A stretch of 13,029 nt of DNA from Victivallales bacterium. GTDB taxonomy: Bacteria; Verrucomicrobiota; Lentisphaeria; Oligosphaerales; Oligosphaeraceae. The stretch lies in NCBI GenBank assembly GCA_017964325.1, contig JAGCSE010000087.1, positions 1 to 13,029 of the forward strand. Reading direction: 5' to 3'. The notes beneath the pieces were generated by a model, which saw nothing but the letters and a program-made list of their open reading frames with translations, made no database searches and was not told the DNA's origin. Position numbers and translations under genes: made by a program. Position 1 is the first letter of the stretch. Each line of letters starts with the position of its first letter. Positions 1 to 6,162 of the stretch are shown here, piece by piece.

Positions 1-151
1 ACTAGCGGCTCTAGAAGCTCTAGCGGCTCTAGAAGCTCTAGCGGCTCTAGAAGCTCTAGCGGCTCTAGAAGCTCTAGCGGCTCTAGAAGCTCTAGCGGCT
101 CTAGAAGCTCTAGCGGCTCTAGAAGCTCTAGAAGCTCTAGCGGCTCTAGAA
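1..151. repeat. 9-bp tandem array, CTCTAG plus AAG or CGG
   Basis: About 16 consecutive 9-bp units, each CTCTAG followed by AAG or CGG. The two forms alternate strictly, giving an 18-bp higher-order unit, except for two AAG units in a row at 117-134. The array is already running at base 1, so it extends beyond the window, and it stops abruptly at 151 in AT-rich sequence. CTAG is usually one of the rarest tetranucleotides in bacterial genomes, so this density is notable. Some frames stay open through it (one reads Ser-Ser-Gly-Ser-Arg-Ser repeats), but the low complexity makes coding doubtful. Confidence 0.95.
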
Positions 152-170
152 TTATATCCCTTCCACTTTT

Positions 171-220
171 CATTACTCATTACTCATTATTAAGCATTAC
201 TCATTAATCATTACTCATTA
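171..220. repeat. Heptamer array CATTANN upstream of the Mur ligase gene
   Basis: Seven 7-bp-period units: CATTACT at 171 and 178, CATTATT at 185, an AAG interruption at 192-194, then CATTACT, CATTAAT, CATTACT and a final CATTA. The array ends three bases before the ATG at 224 and leaves no Shine-Dalgarno sequence there. A related array stands before the gene at 4694. It may act as an unstructured AT-rich translation-enhancing leader or may simply be a simple-sequence expansion. Confidence 0.9.
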
Positions 221-223
221 AAA

Positions 224-1615
224 ATGAACTTACCTCTTCCCCCAGCAAAAATTTTCTGCATCGGCATCGGCGGCATCGGTGTCTCCGGCCTTGCGCAACT
301 TCTTGTTCATCAAGGCTATTCTGTCGCCGGCAGCGACCGCGGCCTCGACGACCACGGCAAAGAGCATCTCTACGACGGCCTCCGCGCACAGGGCATCCGC
401 CTCTATCCGCAAGACGGCTCCGGCCCGAAGGCCGAACAACCAGACGCACTCGTCATTTCAACCGCCGTTGAAGCCACCAACCCGGATTTGCAAGTACTTC
501 CAAACTGCCCTGTCATCCATCGCGCCACCGCACTCGCGCAGGCTTTGGACCGCATCGACGCACCGCAAATCGCCGTCGCAGGATCCTGCGGCAAAACGTC
601 CGTCACAGGCTGGATCGCCGCCGCGCTGAAAGCGTTGGGCAAACGCGTCCTCATGGTCGATGGCGGTTACTCCCTCAACGCGGAACGTCCTGGCTTCCCA
701 GGCAATTTCTACGCAGATGACAAGCCGGAATACATCGTCGTCGAAGTCGATGAATCCGACCGCTCGCTGTCCGCCTTCCATCCGCATTTCGGCGTCCTCC
801 TGAACATCGGCAACGACCATTATGGGCAGGAAGAACTGATGGCAGTCTTCCGCAACTTTTTGGGCCAGTGCAGCCAGGGTGCCGTCGTTCTCAACGAATT
901 AAAAGACCTTGCAAACCTCTGCCCAGGAACTATTTCCTGCTTCAGCGGCGTATCCTTCTCCGACAACGCGGCTTGCATCGCGCCGTCCAATTTCGAAACA
1001 AAGCAAGACGGCATCGTCTTTGACACCAAAGAGTTCGGTCATATCATCACAACACAGGACGGTTATCACAGCGCCATCAACGCCTGCGCCGTTCTCGCCG
1101 TCATCAAACAACTGAATCTCGGTCTGCCCGCAGAACAAATCGCCGCGGCAATCGCCTCCTTCAAAGGCATCCGCCAGCGTTTTGAAATCATGGGCAAGAA
1201 TTCCGCTGGAATCACCGTCGTCAACGACTTCGCCCATAATCCAGAAAAGATTGCGGCGGCGCTTTCCGCCGCTCACGAACGCTTTGGCTCGCCGTTGACG
1301 GCCACCTTCCAACCGCACGGCTTCACGCCGCTCCGTTTCATGCGGGAGGAACTCGTCAAATCGCTTGAAAAAAGTCTCGCCAAAGACGATCTGCTCATCA
1401 TGCTGCCCGTTTTCTACGCAGGCGGAACCGCCAGTTTCTCACCGACTTCCGATGAAGTCGCCGCCGAACTCCGCGCACACGGTCTCAATGTCATCGCAAC
1501 TGACCGCGACAAGGCGAATGAAATCATCGCCAGCCGCAAATCCTCCTGCATTCTCATCATGGGGGCGCGCGACGCATCCCTCCGCACATGGGCCGCTGAA
1601 CTCGCTGCCAAATAA
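224..1615 (+). CDS. Divergent Mur ligase of the MurC/Mpl type
   Basis: ATP-dependent amide ligase fold of the family that adds L-alanine (MurC) or a recycled peptide (Mpl) to UDP-N-acetylmuramate in the cytoplasm. The 463 residues match the usual MurC/Mpl length. The N-terminal nucleotide-sugar domain has GIGGIG at 14-19. The P-loop is GSCGKTS at 120-126, VDESD lies at 175-179 and NIGNDH at 194-199. The C-terminal domain has FKGIRQRFE at 313-321, NDFAHNP at 334-340 and FQPHG at 362-366. The P-loop departs from the GTHGKTT of normal MurC/Mpl: the histidine is cysteine and the threonine after Lys-Thr is serine. The usual HNxxNA motif reads HSAINA at 282-287. A paralogue with a changed substrate is therefore possible, and I assign no gene symbol. 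No Shine-Dalgarno precedes the ATG, which directly follows the heptamer array. First gene of a probable four-gene operon. Confidence 0.85.
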   Translation: MNLPLPPAKIFCIGIGGIGVSGLAQLLVHQGYSVAGSDRGLDDHGKEHLYDGLRAQGIRLYPQDGSGPKAEQPDALVISTAVEATNPDLQVLPNCPVIHRATALAQALDRIDAPQIAVAGSCGKTSVTGWIAAALKALGKRVLMVDGGYSLNAERPGFPGNFYADDKPEYIVVEVDESDRSLSAFHPHFGVLLNIGNDHYGQEELMAVFRNFLGQCSQGAVVLNELKDLANLCPGTISCFSGVSFSDNAACIAPSNFETKQDGIVFDTKEFGHIITTQDGYHSAINACAVLAVIKQLNLGLPAEQIAAAIASFKGIRQRFEIMGKNSAGITVVNDFAHNPEKIAAALSAAHERFGSPLTATFQPHGFTPLRFMREELVKSLEKSLAKDDLLIMLPVFYAGGTASFSPTSDEVAAELRAHGLNVIATDRDKANEIIASRKSSCILIMGARDASLRTWAAELAAK

Positions 1616-1653
1616 ATCGTCCCAATTGTTCCATTTTACAGTAAGGAAAAGAC

Positions 1654-2811
1654 ATGGATTTCTCCAAACGTGATTTTCTGGCCTCCATGGCCATGATCGG
1701 TGCCGCCGGTCTCGCGACAAATGCACGCGCCGCAGAACCACCCGTTCCCGTGAAAAACGATGATTCGCGCTTCAACGTCAAAGACTTCGGAGCCAAAGGC
1801 GATGGCGTAACGCCAGATTCGGCCGCCATCCAAAAGGCGATTGACGCGGCCGCAAAAGTCAACGGCACCGTCTGGTTCCCAGCGGGTAAGTACCTCTGCC
1901 ACGGTCTGAAGGCGTATCCGAACATCACGCTTCTCGCCGATCCCGTCTGGATCTACCACACGGAACAGGTAGGCGCCGTTCTTATTCTTGATTCCGATGA
2001 ATCCGACTGCCTGCTGGACATCACAGGAGCCTTCGCCGTCCACGTCCGCGGCCTCCTTCTCGACGGCAGTCGTTTCAAAGGTTCGCAGAAGAAAATCCAC
2101 GGCATCTTCCTCAACAATCCGACGAAATTCAGCCCGAAGGAAGACACAATTGTCATCGATGACACGAAAGTTCAGAATTTCTCCGGCCATGGTATCTATC
2201 TCCTTCGCATCTGGCTGTTTATCATCCGACACAGCCAATGCATGGGCTGCAACGGCAGCGGCATCCAGATATTCGGGTGGGACGGTTTTGTCACCGACAA
2301 CCAGCTCTCTGGCAATGGCGGCCACGGTTTCGGAACGGAAAACTGCGGAGCCACCGTCATGTTTACCGCCAACCGCGTCGAATGGAACCGTGGTTACGGC
2401 TTATATCTCTGCGGCGGAGATGCTTGGAACGTGACAGGCAATAGCTTCGATCGCAACTGGGGCGCAGGGCTTTGCGCATTGAACATGTCCGCCACCGCCG
2501 TCACGGGCAACCTCTTCCGCCGTTGCGGAAAGGACAGCCATCAGCTTGCGGAAGGCGAACAGTCATGCCATGTCCGCCTTGAAAACTGCAATGGCATCTC
2601 CGTCTGCGCCAACACGTTCGCGGCTGGCCGCGACGACGGCGGACAGGGCAAGTTCACGCCGCAGATCGGTTTCATCATCAAGAAGATGTCCTATTCCGTC
2701 GTCGCCAACAACTCCCTCTTCCGTGGCTTCATGGACAAGCTAGTCATCGACCAAGGCGAACATGGCCCGGATTTCATCTTCAAAGACAACGTCGGCTGCC
2801 CCGCAAAATAA
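1654..2811 (+). CDS. Secreted pectate-lyase-like right-handed beta-helix protein
   Basis: The 385-residue protein has an export signal at residues 1-26: Ser-Lys-Arg-Asp-Phe-Leu, a hydrophobic stretch, then a likely cut after Ala-Arg-Ala. This resembles a twin-arginine signal with Lys-Arg in place of Arg-Arg. The segment FNVKDFGAKGDG at 40-51, followed by DSAAIQKAIDAA, is the classic start of the Pectate_lyase_3/polygalacturonase-type beta-helix. Later residues show the repeating Gly-Asn-rich turns of parallel beta-helix coils (for example SGNGGHGFGTEN, VTGNSFDRNWGAG and VTGNLFRRCG). Such proteins usually bind or cleave acidic polysaccharides. No catalytic triad can be assigned by eye, so lyase, hydrolase, epimerase or pure binding function remains open. 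It has a good ribosome binding site (TAAGGA) and lies 38 bp after the Mur ligase, with an oxidoreductase gene next. Confidence 0.85.
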   Translation: MDFSKRDFLASMAMIGAAGLATNARAAEPPVPVKNDDSRFNVKDFGAKGDGVTPDSAAIQKAIDAAAKVNGTVWFPAGKYLCHGLKAYPNITLLADPVWIYHTEQVGAVLILDSDESDCLLDITGAFAVHVRGLLLDGSRFKGSQKKIHGIFLNNPTKFSPKEDTIVIDDTKVQNFSGHGIYLLRIWLFIIRHSQCMGCNGSGIQIFGWDGFVTDNQLSGNGGHGFGTENCGATVMFTANRVEWNRGYGLYLCGGDAWNVTGNSFDRNWGAGLCALNMSATAVTGNLFRRCGKDSHQLAEGEQSCHVRLENCNGISVCANTFAAGRDDGGQGKFTPQIGFIIKKMSYSVVANNSLFRGFMDKLVIDQGEHGPDFIFKDNVGCPAK

Positions 2812-2812
2812 A

Positions 2813-2831
2813 CGGGAGGGTCACGCTCCCG
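2813..2831 (+). other. Intercistronic GC hairpin
   Basis: CGGGAG at 2813-2818 pairs with CTCCCG at 2826-2831 across a 7-nt loop, starting two bases after the stop codon of the beta-helix gene. No T-run follows, so it is not a convincing intrinsic terminator. It may stabilise the 3' end of the upstream message or lower expression of the next gene. Confidence 0.5.
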
Positions 2832-2870
2832 CAGGAATGCCGCGGAAACCATTCAAAAATCATCAAAACA

Positions 2871-4637
2871 ATGAAAACAAATCAAAATTCCAAAATCATC
2901 ACAGAGCGCAGCCTTTCGGCTGATTTCGTCGTCGTCGGCGGCGGCCTGTCCGGCCTATGCGCCGCCGTCGCCGCCGCGCGGCACGGCGTCAGCGTCATTC
3001 TCATTCAAGACCGCCCCATGCTCGGCGGCAACGCCTCCAGTGAATGCCGCATGGGCATCATGGGTGCCAAGGGCGACAACAACAAGGAGACGGGCCTGCT
3101 GGAAGAAGTCCAGTTGGACAACATCTACCGCAACCCCCTCATGCGCTACACGTTATGGGATGATGCCATGCTCAATCTCGTCATCGCCGAGCCGAAGATT
3201 ACGCTCCTCCTCAACACATCCGTCCATGAAGTTCTGACGAATAACAACGCCATCACCACCGTCAAGGCATGGAACTGCAACGAATACTGCGAATACACCG
3301 TCAGCGGAAAACTCTTCGCCGACTGTTCGGGCGACGGCATCCTCCGCCTCTCAGGAGCGGAATTCCGCATCGGCCGCGAAGACGCGAAGGAATTCGGAGA
3401 GCATTGTCTTCACGAAGGTAACGACGATAAGACGATGGGCAATTCCATTCTTCTGCAGCTCCGCCGCTGCACGGAGCACCGTCCATTCATCCCCCCGCCA
3501 TGGGCGATGAAATTCACGGATGAAGATTTCGTCGTTCCGGAATCCGAAAAGAACGACGGCCTCATCCATTCCTATAAACGCCTCTACCCGGACAACAACA
3601 ACTTCTGGTGGATCGAATACGGCGGCAACATCGATACGATCGCAGACGCAGGCGACATCCAACGGAAGCTGAAGGCCATCGCCTACGGCGTATGGGACTA
3701 CATGAAAAACCATCCGGACAGTCGCTGCAAAGACTACGAACTCGACTGGATCGGTAGCCTCCCCGGTAAACGCGAAAGCACGCGTTTCGTCGGCGATTAC
3801 ATGCTGTCGCAGAACGATATCATGAACAACGTCCATTTTCCGGATGTCGTCGCCTACGGCGGCTGGACGCTGGACGACCACCATCCGGACGCCTTCTTCC
3901 GCAAAGGCTTCCTCAGCACCCATGACAAAGCGCCGTCACCTTTCGACATCCCCTACAGATGCCTCTATTCCAAGAATATAGACAATCTGCTCTTCGCGGG
4001 GCGCAACATTTCCTGCACGCATCTCGGCATGAGCGCCACCCGCGTCATGGCGACATGTGCGCTGCTCGGCCAAGCTGTCGGCACGGCCGCCGCCGTCGCG
4101 CTCCATCACGCCACTACGCCGCGTGGCGTCTATGAAAAACACATCGCCGAACTGCAGACGATTTTGGAAGACGACGATATCATGCTGCCGGGCCGCTGGC
4201 GCGCCGTCTCCCCCATGACCGCCTCCGCTGCAACAACTTGCCCTGCTCTTCAAAACGGCATCGACCGTTTCTGGAACAACGACGACAACGGCTGCTGGCT
4301 TGAACCGCAGGAAGCCGTTGAATACACATGGGATACACCACAAGCTATTTCATCCTGCCGTTTCATTTTCGATACCGAGCTTTCCACACAAGGCAAACGA
4401 ATGCGCAAGTTGGAAGCCTTGCCCGACTACAAGCCCATGCCGCCCGTCCTCACGCGAGATTTCCACATCGACGCCTTCATCAACGGCGAATGGAAAACCG
4501 TTGCAACGGCGAAGGAAAATTTCCACCGTCTGCTCCGCCTCTCCTTCCCATCCGTCACAACGACGCGTCTCCGCTTCGTTCTCGACCAGTCGTGGGGCGC
4601 CCCCAAAGCCCACATCTTCGCATGGGACGTCCTCTAG
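2871..4637 (+). CDS. FAD-dependent oxidoreductase (FAD_oxidored type) with C-terminal beta-sandwich-like tail
   Basis: A 588-residue flavoprotein. The N-terminal Rossmann motif VVVGGGLSGLCAA spans about 20-32 and is followed by PMLGGNASSECRMG, typical of the FAD_oxidored family (Pfam PF12831). The closing FAD-binding segment LLFAGRNISCTHLGMSATR and RVMATCALLGQAVG lies at about 373-405. From about 465 to the end the sequence changes character (FWNNDDNGCWLEP, a VEYTW strand, SSCRFIFDTEL, TRLRFVLDQSW). This resembles the discoidin/F5-8-type carbohydrate-binding tail seen on other members of this family. Members act on largely unknown, often sugar-derived, substrates. No signal peptide is evident, so the protein is probably cytoplasmic although its neighbour is exported. 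The start has no clear Shine-Dalgarno but is the first ATG, and the FAD motif begins at the expected distance from it. Confidence 0.88.
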   Translation: MKTNQNSKIITERSLSADFVVVGGGLSGLCAAVAAARHGVSVILIQDRPMLGGNASSECRMGIMGAKGDNNKETGLLEEVQLDNIYRNPLMRYTLWDDAMLNLVIAEPKITLLLNTSVHEVLTNNNAITTVKAWNCNEYCEYTVSGKLFADCSGDGILRLSGAEFRIGREDAKEFGEHCLHEGNDDKTMGNSILLQLRRCTEHRPFIPPPWAMKFTDEDFVVPESEKNDGLIHSYKRLYPDNNNFWWIEYGGNIDTIADAGDIQRKLKAIAYGVWDYMKNHPDSRCKDYELDWIGSLPGKRESTRFVGDYMLSQNDIMNNVHFPDVVAYGGWTLDDHHPDAFFRKGFLSTHDKAPSPFDIPYRCLYSKNIDNLLFAGRNISCTHLGMSATRVMATCALLGQAVGTAAAVALHHATTPRGVYEKHIAELQTILEDDDIMLPGRWRAVSPMTASAATTCPALQNGIDRFWNNDDNGCWLEPQEAVEYTWDTPQAISSCRFIFDTELSTQGKRMRKLEALPDYKPMPPVLTRDFHIDAFINGEWKTVATAKENFHRLLRLSFPSVTTTRLRFVLDQSWGAPKAHIFAWDVL

Positions 4638-4688
4638 CATTAAACATTAAAAAAATTAATCATTAGTCATTAATCATTAATCATTAAA
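4638..4688. repeat. Second CATTANN heptamer array, upstream of the phosphatase gene
   Basis: CATTAAA at 4638 and 4645, an AT-rich interruption at 4652-4660, then CATTAGT at 4661, CATTAAT at 4668 and 4675, and CATTAAA at 4682. The period is 7 bp, as in the array at 171-220. It fills the whole gap between two plus-strand genes and leaves no Shine-Dalgarno before the ATG at 4694. Confidence 0.88.
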
Positions 4689-4693
4689 CAACT

Positions 4694-5419
4694 ATGCTTC
4701 TCTATGTCATTCGCCACGGCGACCCCATCTACAATCCGGATTCATTGACACCCAAAGGCAAACGCCAGGCAGAAGCCGTCGCCAGACGCCTCTCCGTCCA
4801 TGGACTCGACCGCATCTTCTCCTCTCCTCTTGGTCGTGCGCAGGACACCGCCAGACCGACCTCCGAACTGCTCGGCATTCCGATTGAAACCGAAGACTGG
4901 ACATCGGAAAATCTTGCGTGGGGCGAATTTACGTTCCTCGATCCAGAATTCAACAAGAAGAAACGCTGGCTGTTCTCCATCCCCGGTTTCCGCTTCCATG
5001 AAGGGAAAGACCATGACCGCAATCCTGATTGGCGCGACTGCGACTGCCTCCAGAATCTCGAAGGCGAATACAATCCCAAGACATGCTACGACCGCATCGG
5101 CCCCGCATCCGACGATTTCCTCCGCCGCCTTGGCTACGAAAAGACTGGAAACTACTATAAAATCATCAACGCCAACGAACAACGTGTCGCTCTATTCTGC
5201 CATGAAGGCTTCACGATGTGCTGGTTCCCCTACTTGCTCGGCATCCCGCCGCATCTCTTCTGGAGTGCATTCTCCATCACGCATTCAGGCATCAACATCA
5301 TCCATTTCGAAAACCACAAGTCAGGCTTCACCTTCCCGCGCTGCCTCTCGTGGGACGACCTATCGCACATCTATGAAGCACGGCTTCCCTTGCAGCACAA
5401 GAACAAAATCGACATCTGA
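4694..5419 (+). CDS. Histidine phosphatase family (phosphoglycerate-mutase-like) protein
   Basis: A 241-residue member of the histidine phosphatase superfamily, which removes phosphate through a phosphohistidine. The N-terminal RHG motif is at 7-9 with His8 as the expected nucleophile. SSPLGRAQDTA at 43-53 supplies the usual second arginine, and His170 in CHEG is the second catalytic histidine. An insertion at about 85-130, rich in Arg, Asp and Cys, gives it a larger cap than the simplest cobC/gpmB-type phosphatases, so the substrate cannot be read from the sequence. Cytoplasmic, with no signal peptide. It follows the oxidoreductase by 56 bp and is probably the last gene of the operon, with a large inverted repeat ten bases after its stop. 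It could dephosphorylate a sugar phosphate made in the same pathway, but that is inference from position only. Confidence 0.87.
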   Translation: MLLYVIRHGDPIYNPDSLTPKGKRQAEAVARRLSVHGLDRIFSSPLGRAQDTARPTSELLGIPIETEDWTSENLAWGEFTFLDPEFNKKKRWLFSIPGFRFHEGKDHDRNPDWRDCDCLQNLEGEYNPKTCYDRIGPASDDFLRRLGYEKTGNYYKIINANEQRVALFCHEGFTMCWFPYLLGIPPHLFWSAFSITHSGINIIHFENHKSGFTFPRCLSWDDLSHIYEARLPLQHKNKIDI

Positions 5420-5428
5420 AACTGTTCT

Positions 5429-5475
5429 AAAAGTCATTCACTTTCATACGACTTTTATGATAGTGAATGACTTTT
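5429..5475. terminator. Long inverted repeat, probable bidirectional terminator
   Basis: AAAAGTCATTCACT at 5429-5442 is a perfect 14-bp inverted match to 5462-5475. Inside it, after one T-T mismatch, TCAT and ATGA add four more pairs around a 9-nt loop. The outer ends are an A-run and a T-run, so the stem would look like a terminator from either direction. It lies just after the phosphatase stop codon and just before a new promoter. The stem has low GC content for a terminator, so an operator or a miniature repeat element is an alternative. Confidence 0.6.
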
Positions 5476-5486
5476 CCGAAAGATAG

Positions 5487-5516
5487 TTGACATTTCAGAA
5501 AAGCAGTCCATGTTAT
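5487..5516 (+). promoter_or_regulatory. Predicted sigma70-type promoter for the 171-residue orphan
   Basis: A perfect TTGACA -35 hexamer at 5487-5492 is followed after 18 bp by TGTTAT at 5511-5516, which matches 4 of 6 bases of the -10 consensus. It sits between the inverted repeat at 5429-5475 and the gene starting at 5569. A start site near 5523 would give a leader of about 45 nt. Confidence 0.55.
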
Positions 5517-5552
5517 GGTGTTTTTACGTTTCATAACATTCAAAAAACACCA
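5510..5552 (+). promoter_or_regulatory. Two interleaved inverted repeats over promoter and leader
   Basis: ATGTTATG at 5510-5517 is the inverse of CATAACAT at 5532-5539. TGGTGTTTTT at 5516-5525 is the inverse of AAAAACACCA at 5543-5552. The arms occur in the order A, B, A', B', so the two hairpins overlap and could not form as simple stems together. Arm A overlaps the predicted -10 box, so a DNA-bound repressor operator is the simplest reading. A switching or pseudoknotted leader RNA is possible if transcription starts further upstream. Confidence 0.5.
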
Positions 5553-5568
5553 CACAGGGAGAACTGCC

Positions 5569-6084
5569 ATGACGAATCAAGACCATGTCATCAACTTTTG
5601 CGGAGCGGCACGCGCACTCGCATCGCAAACGAAAGTAATGACAGACCAAGAGCTTGCGAACATCTATGAAATGTCACGGATGATTTCAAAACTCCTTGAT
5701 GACACTCGCAAAGAACTAACCGCCCGATGCAAGGCCCATGGCAACGCGGGCGGAATGATCCTCCGCCCCGTCAACGGCGCACGGGAAATCACCGACATGC
5801 GCGCCGCCTACGTTGCCCTGCGCTACTTCCTCTCCAAAGAAGAATTTCTCAAGGCCTGTTCTATTTCCATCACCAAATTGGAGAGTTCCTTCATCGCTGT
5901 CCAAAGGAGCAGAGGAACTTACCGAGACGACAACACCTCCAGGCAAGAATTCGACAAAACGCTTGGAACGGCGTTGAGCATCCGCCCTGAACGTTACGTT
6001 CTCAGCAAAGCTCCCGTCCAACCGTCGCAACCGCCGCCGCCAATGCCGCCGTTTCCCACGCCGTCAGATGATGACATTTTGTAA
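5569..6084 (+). CDS. Protein of unknown function, possibly phage-derived
   Basis: I do not recognise this 171-residue protein with confidence. The start chosen is the ATG at 5569, which has AGGGAG eight bases upstream. A longer frame from 5515 would run through the promoter and inverted repeats and is unlikely. Visible features are a charged, mostly helical N-terminal half (about 20-60), then GGMILRPVNGAREITD at about 61-76, a helical segment ending in LSKEEFLKACSISITKLESSF at about 88-108, and a disordered proline-rich tail (QPPPPMPPFPTPSDDDIL). The order 'charged helix, glycine turn, tryptophan-free strand, then a KLE helix' vaguely recalls small accessory proteins of phage recombination modules; this is a weak impression only. 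It has no signal peptide or membrane segment. It is a single-gene unit with its own promoter and flanking hairpins. Confidence 0.7.
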   Translation: MTNQDHVINFCGAARALASQTKVMTDQELANIYEMSRMISKLLDDTRKELTARCKAHGNAGGMILRPVNGAREITDMRAAYVALRYFLSKEEFLKACSISITKLESSFIAVQRSRGTYRDDNTSRQEFDKTLGTALSIRPERYVLSKAPVQPSQPPPPMPPFPTPSDDDIL

Positions 6085-6100
6085 TCGTTATTTCTGAATA

Positions 6101-6142
6101 TTCTGGATATTAGGGAGTTAGCTTTTTCCTGAATATCCAGAA
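6101..6142. terminator. Dyad between convergent genes, possible terminator
   Basis: TTCTGGATATT at 6101-6111 is a perfect 11-bp inverted match to AATATCCAGAA at 6132-6142, with a partly pairable interior (AGGGA against TTCCT). It lies between the stop codons of two convergent genes at 6084 and 6163. The right arm also belongs to a direct repeat, CCTGAATATC and CCTGTATATC, at 6128-6137 and 6146-6155. A bidirectional terminator is the functional guess, although no long T-run follows. Confidence 0.5.
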
Positions 6143-6162
6143 CATCCTGTATATCAATGCTT

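Noticed and set aside
1..151. CRISPR array
   Set aside because: Units are 9 bp with no unique spacers, and there are no cas genes.
1..207. Open reading frame through the repeat array, reading Ser-Gly-Ser-Arg-Ser repeats to a TAA at 205, as the tail of an upstream gene
   Set aside because: Any 9-bp repeat without a stop in one frame stays open, reverse frames are open too, and the sequence runs on into the heptamer array. Not enough to call a gene, though the cut edge prevents excluding it.
1636..2325. Minus-strand open frame opposite the beta-helix gene
   Set aside because: It is the shadow of a convincing plus-strand gene and shows no recognisable motif.
2813..2831. Intrinsic terminator after the beta-helix gene
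   Set aside because: The stem is only 6 bp and no T-run follows, so it is listed only as a hairpin.
4632..4637. CTCTAG at the end of the flavoprotein gene as another repeat unit
   Set aside because: A single copy that contains the stop codon, with no 9-bp period around it.
5515..5568. N-terminal extension of the orphan protein from the ATG at 5515
   Set aside because: It would translate the -10 box and the two dyads, and it has no ribosome binding site, whereas the ATG at 5569 has AGGGAG at good spacing.
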